From positions 32,792,454 through 32,856,453 of the forward strand of contig CM039510.1 in the NCBI GenBank assembly GCA_022432975.1: a stretch of DNA of 64,000 nucleotides, written 5' to 3'. This document shows positions 55,961-64,000 of this stretch, piece after piece. Positions within the stretch are counted from its first letter, which is position 1, and every line of letters starts with the position of its first letter. This DNA comes from Begonia masoniana (lineage: Eukaryota > Streptophyta > Magnoliopsida > Cucurbitales > Begoniaceae). The notes under the pieces were generated by a model. That model was given only the letters and a program-made list of their open reading frames with translations, was not told where the DNA came from and made no database searches. The position numbers and the translations under genes are program-made.

Positions 55961-57299
55961 TAAGGTGGTTGGGAGGGAGCCAATGGATGAGTGCCAAGTG
56001 TCCAAGCTTGTTGAAGAAGACATGCTATCTCTCTTCCTCTCTTCTCTTCTCTTCCCCATGAAAACACTTCTCATTTTCATTTTTCCTCTCTGTTTTCTCT
56101 CTTCTAGATGACGTACGACGATTCCCAAACTTCGTCTTCTCCTGTTTCCTCCCATTTCTTCGTTAAAGGTAACCCTTTACGTTAGTTAATGAGTTTAGGT
56201 TAGTTATTTGTTAGTTTTGTTAAGTTTAAGGGTTAATGGTCCGATTATACACAATATAGGTTCGTTAATTGCCAAGGATGTACGTGTGAGGCTTGCAACT
56301 CTACAGCATCAGGTAAGTTCATACATATAGGTTTGGCCTTTAAGGCCCCATATCACGGAGATACTAGGTTTTAGTTGTCGGGTAGTAAGGTTGTACGTTA
56401 CGTTCTAAGTTAAATATGTTTGCTTTATGTCCTGCTTTGATATCTCGTCGCCTGGTTAAGTTACGTTTAAGCACTATATATCTTCATGCATACACGTTTT
56501 CTTGAAAGTCATGCAAATGTTTTATGCACGCGATTTGAAGTTAAGAAAGATAAAATGTGATTATAATGTACGGTTAAGTGTGGGACAAGGACTGACATCC
56601 TTTTATGTACACTGTGTACTCCTGTTATGTACGTCATGTACTCTTGTTGTGCCTATTCCTCTATAAGCCCCACTTATACCTCCTGTCCACTTAAGTGTAC
56701 TATAAAATAATGTTCATGTATTTGAAAATGTTTATGCATAACACGTGCATCACTTCGTATTGTATGATCTTACTGAGCTCTAGGCTCATAGTTGAACTCC
56801 CTGTTGCAGGTAAGGATCGCACGGATGAGGACTCTGAGCCTCAGGCCGATGTGTAGGCGCAGTTGGCGGGACGAGCTGCCAGGGTTGGTTGCGGCAGTCA
56901 GATACATTTTTGACCTGTGGAGTGATGTTTTGAAGTGTATGTCATGGTTGTATAGTTTTTGGGATCTAGGTGTTGTATAGGCTTCCTGTCGATATTTTAA
57001 AACCTCTGTTTTGATTGTTGTCTTTTGAAATATACTGGAATTGTATGAGATCTTTTTTTTAGTTGTGCATGGATTGGTCTGAGTTTTAGAGTTGTCCTTG
57101 TAGTTGGATTTCTTGAACTTCCGTCATGTTTTATAACACGTTTAAATTTTTGTTTTGAATCGGGTTTTTGGGGTTTAGAAGCATTTTTTTTTGTCTAAAG
57201 AGGTTGGGAAAAAATTTTACGTCCAAAATGTCAAAGTCCTAGCGAACGTTATGTCGAGTCCCGTGATGGCCTGGTGTGGGTCTGGTGTCGTCACAGTTA

Positions 57300-57311
57300 T
57301 GGTATCAGAGC
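57300..57311 (+). promoter_or_regulatory. Primer binding site, tRNA-iMet type, element F
   Basis: TGGTATCAGAGC four bases after the 5' LTR. Confidence 0.93.
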
Positions 57312-57508
57312 CCCCGTCTTTTAAAAGTGATTATGTAGACTGTCTGACTGCGCAATTCGCCACGTGAGATCGCTCCACCAACTGTACGTGTTTAAGTTCC
57401 CGTATAAGTTTAAGTTTATTAAATTGAGTTTATTATTATTTTAGGATTTTCGTAGAAATGGTGAGAGGACAGCAAGGTGAGCCAAACAACAGGGGCGACA
57501 CCCTTGAC

Positions 57509-59979
57509 TGTAACGACCCTAGTAAGGGCCGAGACCCATTTCATAATTCTCATAGAATACTTACTCTAAATTACTCTCTGTACCCTTTTCATTTTTTTTT
57601 AACTTTAACTGTCTGCATATCTGACAGAATTCTACCCTTCAAGGACACGACTCCCATAAGATCATTAGCATAAGTCATCACAGAGTAGAGCGACTAGACT
57701 CGGGCATTTAATCTATAACATAATCGGGCAGAAGGAAGAAGCCCTCAGTACACTCGACCTTATCATACTTGAGCTGCTTGAAATTGCAGGCATCCACCGG
57801 TTGCTAGACGACAGAACCTAAAACTCACTTATGTCGATCGCTAAACGACAAGCACAGAGCTCGCTTCTGCCAGTAGTGTATTTCTATATCATCCGGTTAT
57901 CATGTGCATCTCACGTGACTTACTTAGCATCGCCAGCAAGAGACATCGCCCGGTGATCAACAATCATTTACCATCCACTGATGACGTCAGCCGGATGATG
58001 TCTTCATCCATCAGAGGCATCATCCGGTGGACGTGTGCAGTACACGTGACTCACTTACCTCATCCGACAGGAGACATCATCCGGTGAACAAACGACTAAA
58101 TACTTAACTTACATCATCCGGTGAGTAAACACTCGACATCATCCAGTGACGTCAGCCGGAAGACTCAATCGTTCAACTTCTATCATTCGACATCCGCCGA
58201 TGACGTCAGCCGAATGATACACTCATCCAACTCCTATCTCTCAGCAGTAAAACACGATAATCATCAAGCAACTTCAACCAACAGAAAAATACCCCGACTC
58301 TCATAGATTTCAACTTGATAGGCATAAACCTTAAACGAATAAAAATCATAGACTCATTCAGGGTACGTGATGCGGAAACACTTAATTAAGCAGATCATTC
58401 TATAAACTTAAATCATCTCCAAATTTTGATAACTAAACTAGACAATCACAGAATCTAATGTTCTAAAGAAAATCTCATTCTACTTAAACATCAGTTCATC
58501 ATAAATCTTACTGACACATTATGAGCTCAACTACGGGTCATAATTGCCTACCAGCCACAGACTTCCACCCTGAGCACCATCCTGCAACCAGCCTTAGACA
58601 TCATCATTGAATTTGGAATCCTCACTTGCTAAATCTTCACTTACATCATAAGGTTTAAACTATAAGCCTAATGCTTAGTAAGGAATGCAATACTAACAAG
58701 TATGCATGAATGCTCATTTTAAGAAATAAATGCTCATGAATATTTTCTTGTTCATATTCATACTCAAGGTCTTCATTCTTGTTAATCGTTCGTATTCATT
58801 GTTCATAATCATCATTCATGCTCGTCATTCATATTCATCATTCATGTTCATCAATCATATTCTTCGTTCATGTTGTGTGGATTAAGAGAGGATTTGTGCC
58901 GGTAAAGGGTGTTGACAGTGAGAGTGTACATAGTCCCTTGCGGGTCGTAATCATGGTCCTTCCTTTTTGGACAGTGACATACGCCAAACCGCCCCTAACC
59001 CTCGCTTAATTCACGTTGCATAAGTTTTATATTCTTATCTTGTTCATGAGGAAAACATGCTCTTAAAACATTTTCATATGCATAAAACATTCATGATGCA
59101 TGAACATGAGAACTCTTAACTCATCAAGCTACAGAATAGTGTATTCATCCAACATGAAATCATACCATTAAATCAGACATCAACATGAGTAACAGACAGT
59201 AGCTTAAATAACTTCTAATCATCGTATCAGTTTCTACCTAGCATCCTTGTGATGTAGGGCCCTAATGGCCGGGAATCCTACACATTCACTTACCTGGTTT
59301 CCTTAGCAACTTGAGCTCCTTTTCTTCAGACTTCTTCACCTAAAACATTTACATTACAGTAGTTAAAATAAAAATCCTACTAGTCCTAATCACAAATAAT
59401 CCTAGAATCTAATAACTAAAGTCATTCCCGAATCCCTTAGTCTAGTTCATTGTGTGAAGTCTGAAGTCCAAACCAAAACAGCTAGATTCAACTAACGATT
59501 AATCAGGGTCAGTTATATTAAATGTCCAGAATCGATTCGGAAACGTTATTACCAGACACCGATTATAAATGTTCTTATTATTCGGCCATATCTGAAATCT
59601 CAAGTCCAACTGAAAAACAGTACTCAAATAGATAACCAGCAATCCACATTGTCTGAGTCTTACCTAGGGCTTCGATTGTCAAAGTGGGGAAGGAGAAATC
59701 CGTCGCCGATGAGAGAGTCCCTGGTGGAGAGGGAGACAACTCGGGGAAATGAGAGGATGCAGAAGGGGAATGTCGGCTACAATGAGGTTTAAAAGTTTCT
59801 ATTTCCTATTTATACTTAATCCAACCTTTCTTAATTACAGATTCTGCCACCCAACCTAATTTATGACACATGCACATTAATTAAGTCTGGGCATAAGATT
59901 CCAAACCGAAAAGATTAAAATAAACATGGCCGTTAAAACAGTTAAGAAAGTCACCTGGTCAAACTCGTCGGGTGTTACA
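57509..59979 (-). mobile_element. Solo LTR, 2471 bp, minus orientation, inside gag of F
   Basis: TGTAACGACC to GTGTTACA with TTGAC duplications at 57504-57508 and 59980-59984. Its reversed orientation follows from TGTAACACCC being at the right. On minus it has an exon-like block (46 nt) before a GTAAGT donor near 59308 and an acidic frame 58594-58638 (EDLASEDSKFNDDV, TAA). It is related to the 28781 family by its TGACGTCA array and resembles the outer LTR 1-15422 in the exon-like block. Confidence 0.92.
57885..58215. repeat. TGACGTCA / CATCCGGTGA array in solo LTR
   Basis: TGACGTCAGCC(G) occurs at 57982, 58147 and 58201, among several CATCCGGTGA words. It lies about 380-710 bp from the LTR 3' end (the LTR is reversed), matching the position of the array in 28781-31568. 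Confidence 0.85.
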
Positions 59980-60734
59980 TTGACTGTCTAACCGAGTTGG
60001 TTGGCATCCAATCCCGCATGATGGAGCGTATGATGGCTCGGGAAAATAATGGGAATAACAATCATGCGAATGCTACACGTGACACCAGTGGGGATAGATT
60101 TTGGCAAATCCAACCGCCTATGTTTGATGGATTATTTATGGACCCAACCCATGCCGAGGTGTGGATCCGAACGATAGAGAGAATGTTCAACTTAGCAGAG
60201 GTGGAAGAAAGTAAGAAAGTGCTGCGTGCCACGTTCCATCTCACCAAAAATGCTAGATTTTGGTGGGACATTGTGCAGTCGACTACAGTGGCTATAGATT
60301 GGAGCGGATTCAAGAGGATCTTCTACGAGAAGTATTTTGACCGCAGTGTGAGGAAGGAAAAGATGATCGAATTCTATCGATTGCGGCAATATAGATCAGT
60401 GGCCGAGTATGTTCAGAAGTTCGAGTCGCTATCCCGCTACGCACCTCATCTAGTGGACACCGATAAAAACAAGGTACACCAGTTCATTCAAGGTCTGAAG
60501 ATGGAACTCTTACAGGGAATCACAACTGGAGGATTTGACGAGGCCCCATATACGAAAGTGATGGCCAAGGCTTCGCACCAGGAAGCCTTAGAGACGAAGT
60601 TCCAGAAATATAGGAATTCATCAAAGAGATTCCTTAGTGATGCCCCTCAGCAACAACAGCGGGGTCAGGTTGGGCAACCACAGCAGCAACAGAACAGGTG
60701 CGTTAAAAGGCCCAATGAGATTGCTGCTTATTAG

Positions 60735-63700
60735 GACAAGTTAAAAAGACCAATGGGAGCTCCTCAGCTTCCTATATGCCCGCGTTGCTAAAGAAGTCAC
60801 ATAGGTGAATGTAGGCTCTTTACCGGCCGTTGCTTCTAGTCCGACAAGGAGGGCCATCACATCCGGGATTACCCAATGCCCGACAGGAGGCTGTATCGTG
60901 CCATGCCAAGAGTATTTGTTATGATAGAGAATGATGACGATACCCAGCACACAGCGATCACAGGTACAATTTTGATATGTAATGCACCTGCCTATACATT
61001 GGTGGACACGGGGGCCACACACTCATTTGTGGCTAGAGACTTCGTGGTTAGGGAGGAATTTTGCTTATGCTGACAGATCAACCCTACAGTGTCATACTAC
61101 CATCCGGAGAGTTTATGCATTCCAAACAAGCAGTGCAGGGCGATATAGTGTCAGTAGGGGACCAGAATTTGTATGTCAATCTTATCATCATTGGTATGAA
61201 AGGATTCGATGTAATTCTGGGAATGGATTGGCTGTTTAGACATCATGCCACCATCAACTGCAGGTCCGGGCTTGTGTCTTTTAAACACCCGAACGAGAAA
61301 GAGTTCTCCTATCAGGCTATACAAAAGAAACACAATATGCCTGTTGTATTCTCCTTAAAAGCTCAACAGCTGATGAGGTCAGGATGTGTGTGATTCCTAG
61401 CCTACGTAGTGGATGTTCAAAGGCAAGGTGAGGTGGAACTTCTAGCAATTTCAGTAGTTCAAAACTTCCCTAAGGTTTTCTTAGATGACTTACCGGGATT
61501 ACCTTCGGACCGTGAGATTGAGTTCGAGATTTAAGTATGTCCTGGTGCTGAACTGGTATCGAAGAACCTGTACCGAATGGCGCCAATAGAGCTGAGGGAG
61601 TTGAAGGCTCAGCTAAAGAAATTGGTGGACAAGGGCTTCGTACGCCCTACCTTCTCTCTGTGGGGTGCACCAGTCCTATTTGTTAAGAAGAAAGATGAGT
61701 CTCTACGTATATGTATTGATTACCGTGAGCTGAACAAGTTGACTATCAAGAATAAGTACCCGTTGTTGAGGATCGATTATTTATTTGACCAACTACAAGG
61801 ACTCGAGTATTTTCAAAGATTGATTTGCGCTCCGGTTACTACCAATCGAAGGTCAAGGTCGGGGATATTCCAAAGACCGCATTCAGGACCCAGTACGGAC
61901 ACTACAAATTCTTGGTGATGTCGTTCGGGTTAACTAATGCCCCGGCGGTATTTATGGACCTGATGAACAAGATATTCCAGGATTTCCTAGACAAATTTGT
62001 GATCGTCTTCATCGACGACATCCTGGTTTATTCTCGAAATGAAAAAGAGCACGAAAAGCATTTGGTGATTGTGCTATTGACGTTGACACAACACCAATTG
62101 TACGCCAAATTGTCGAAATGTGAATTCTGGTTGAGCAGAATTAATTTTCTAGGTCACGTGGTGTCTGTAGAAGGAATTTCCGTGGATCCGGCCAAGATTC
62201 AGGTGGTGAAGGAATGACCGAGGCCGAGGAATGCTAGCAAGGTACGGAGTTTTATCGAGCTAGCTAGTTATTACAGAAAGTTTATCAAGAGATTTTCTGT
62301 GATAGCAAAGCCTATGACCAACTTAACGAGGAAAGACATCAAGTTCAAGTGGTCTAAAACATGCGGAGAGAGTTTTTAGAGACTTAAGCAAAATTTAACC
62401 ACTGCTCCTTTGTTAGTATTGCCGGTCGAAGACGGTAAATTCAGTGTATACTGCGATGCGTCAAAGGTTGGTTTGGGATGTGTATTAATGCAGAGGGAAA
62501 AGTGGTGGCGTACGCGTCCAGACAATTGAAGAATTACGAGCAAAATTACCCTTCACGATCTGGACTTAGCGGTAGTTGTTTATGCACTGAAGGTATGGAG
62601 ACACCATTTATATGGACAGCCATGTGAAAAATTTTCAGATCATAAAAGCCTGAGATACAGCTTTACCCAGAAGAAGTTAAACATGAGGCAGAGGCGGTGG
62701 CTCCAGTTTGTGAAAGACTATGATATCGAGATTAAATACCACCCGGGGAACGCTAACGTGGTAGCCGATGCGTTGAGCAGGATGTCGGCTACTATGCAAC
62801 CAGCTATGTCAGCCGTATCGATGCCTCTGAGGACAAAAATTTAGAAGTTTGATATGGAGATAGTTTCTGAGTTATCGGCCATATTGGCGGATCTAACAAT
62901 ACGGCCAACCATTCTGGACCGAATTAAGGAAGCCTAGAAGATCGATTCGATGAAGATGGCCGATATAGTAAGCAAGTTGCCTATGGCCTCTTCCGAGTTC
63001 AGTCATTCGAGTGATGGTATTTTGAAGTTCAAGGACCGGTGGTACGTTCCGAGAGATGAAGAGCTATGAAAGGACATTTTATCGAAAGCCCACTCGTCTT
63101 CTTTCTCAGTACACCCGGGAAGCACGAAGATCTATCGAGACTTGAAACTACACTTCTGGTGGCCAAATATTAAGAACGAGATTGCCAAATATGTGGAGTT
63201 TTGTGTGGTATGTCAGCAAGTGAAGGCTGAACATCAAAGACCAAGTGGAAAACTTCATCCTCTCCCGATCCTCGAATGGAAATGGAAAAACATCACAATG
63301 AATTTAATTGTTGGCCTACGAAGGACAGATAGAGGCCATAATAGTATATGGGTCATTGTGGACAAACTGACGAAGTCGGCCCATTTTCTACCTGTGAAGA
63401 CGACCTTCTCTATGAACCAATATACTGAATTATATATTGGTGAGATTATCAAGCTGCATGGAATACCGATGTCAATCATTTCTCACCGAGACCCTAGATT
63501 TACATCGAGATTTTGAAAAAGCTTGCAAAGCTCCTTGGGTACCAAGTTAAATTTCAGCACGGCATTTCATCCACAAACTGACGAACAGTCTGAGAGAACG
63601 ATTCAGATATTGGAAGATATGTTAAGGTCGTGTGTGCTGGAGTTTCAAGCTTCTTGGAGCAAGTTTTTGCCGTTAGTGGAGTTCTCTTATAACAATAACT

Positions 63701-64000
63701 ACCAAGCTACGATCGGTATGGCTCTGTATGAGGCTTTTTACGGCAGAAAGTGCAAGTCTCCTTTGTGCTGGGATGAAGTTGGAGAAACGAGACTTGTCGG
63801 CCCTGAGTTATTACAGTAGATGTCTGAGATAGTGGCTACTATCAGACAACTAATCGGTACTGCTCAGAGTCGACAGAAAAGTTATGCGGATCAGAGGAGA
63901 AGAGACTTAGAATTCGCTGAAGGCGATGAAGTATTCCTGAGGTGTCGTCTTTCAAGGGCGTGATGAGATTTGGTAAGAAAGGGAAGCTCAGTCCAATGTT
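60735..64000 (+). pseudogene. Pol of element F: protease, RT, RNase H, integrase, decayed
   Basis: Read across frames the order is a decayed knuckle (60775-60870, one Cys is now a stop), then protease VDTGATHSF (near 61003). RT follows with [13 protein letters not shown] (61637) and FIDDILVYS (near 62015), then RNase H with CDASK (62453) and [14 protein letters not shown] (near 62740). Integrase has the HPGSTK...CVVCQQ finger (63112-63225), the D-SHRDPRF core (the key Asp of SDRD is His, near 63483) and TDEQSER. Stops or frameshifts occur near 61051, 61391, 61533, 61815, 62215, 62380, 62500, 62846, 63068, 63514 and 63819. It cannot be functional. Confidence 0.9.

Larger units (their letters stand above)
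51822..57295 (+). repeat. 5' LTR of element F, interrupted by two solo LTRs
   Basis: TGTAACACCCGG to GTCGTCACA; about 1.5 kb once 51926-53178 and 53263-55965 are removed. A donor GTAACC is at 56169, the exon-like block is 56277-56312 (36 nt), GTAAGT is at 56313, acceptor TTGCAG ends at 56809, and the acidic frame is 56812-56856 (KDRTDEDSEPQADV, TAG). Here the acceptor is a standard CAG where other families have TAG. Confidence 0.9.
57458..60734 (+). pseudogene. Gag of element F, split by a solo LTR
   Basis: Begins MVRGQQGEPNNRGDTLD and stops against the solo LTR at 57509. The frame resumes at 59985 without a shift. The capsid region is well preserved (FWQIQPPMFDG, WWDIVQSTT, FYEKYFDR, SVAEYVQKFESLSR), followed by a Gln-rich stretch (about 60640-60700). 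A TAG at 60732 ends it before the knuckle. Without the LTR it would be a near-complete gag lacking its zinc knuckle. Confidence 0.9.
51822..64000 (+). mobile_element. Decayed Tekay-type Ty3/gypsy element F, right end outside window
   Basis: A 5' LTR (51822-57295, with two solo LTRs inside) is followed by the primer site, a gag split by a third solo LTR, and a pol with many stops and frameshifts running to the window end. The LTR start aligns with the solo LTR 28781-31568. The protein order is gag, protease, RT, RNase H, integrase. It is clearly older than A, B and D. The 3' LTR is not in the window. Confidence 0.92.

Overview
This window is plant nuclear DNA, most likely from a flowering plant and probably a eudicot. 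Almost all of it is a nest of LTR retrotransposons layered inside older DNA transposons and one host gene. The plant assignment rests on Ty3/gypsy chromoviruses primed by initiator tRNA-Met (TGGTATCAGAGC after the 5' LTR), a MuDR-type (MULE) transposase, a hAT-type non-autonomous element, and plant-like splice sites. I see no rRNA, tRNA, CRISPR array or bacterial gene.

Layout from left to right. 1-15422 is a long Tekay-type LTR (plus strand, left end outside the window). It is broken by full-length element A (946-11500, minus, target duplication CCTCG) and by a solo LTR (11798-14574, duplication TTTAT). 15423-33535 is the visible part of a MULE. It has a decayed transposase gene on plus, split by a solo LTR (16667-18420, ACTCG), and a second decayed gene on minus, split by full-length element B (18982-28730, minus, GGATG, intact 1487-codon gag-pol) and by a solo LTR (28781-31568, GGTGC). 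The MULE's right terminal region ends near 33535. 33536-34514 and 42872-43714 belong to a minus-strand host gene whose last coding exon is cut by element D (34515-42871, plus, ACCAA), a deletion derivative related to B. 43715-47561 is a decayed short-LTR chromovirus (E). 47563-48070 is a Ty1/copia fragment. 48261-49514 is a 675-bp-period tandem duplication. 49344-50314 is a hAT-like non-autonomous element. From 51822 to the window end runs a decayed Tekay-type element (F). Its 5' LTR holds two solo LTRs (51926-53173, GATGT; 53263-55960, TAAGG) and its gag holds a third (57509-59979, TTGAC).

How the parts work together. Element B looks able to supply Gag, protease, reverse transcriptase, RNase H, integrase and a chromodomain. 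D keeps B-like LTRs, primer site and polypurine tract but has lost nearly all gag-pol, so it could only move in trans. A is very young (LTRs nearly identical) but its integrase is interrupted by a 330-bp LTR-end plus primer-site segment.

The observation I rate highest concerns the long LTRs. Families too diverged to align over most of their length share a gene-like layout: a pyrimidine-rich leader, a GT donor, a telo-box, a short exon-like block, a strict GTAAGT donor, then an acceptor-like AG followed by a short acidic reading frame. In seven families that frame is exactly 14 codons long and closes with TGA, TAG or TAA at the same codon. Most of the same LTRs also carry a family-specific cluster of short palindromes near their 3' end.
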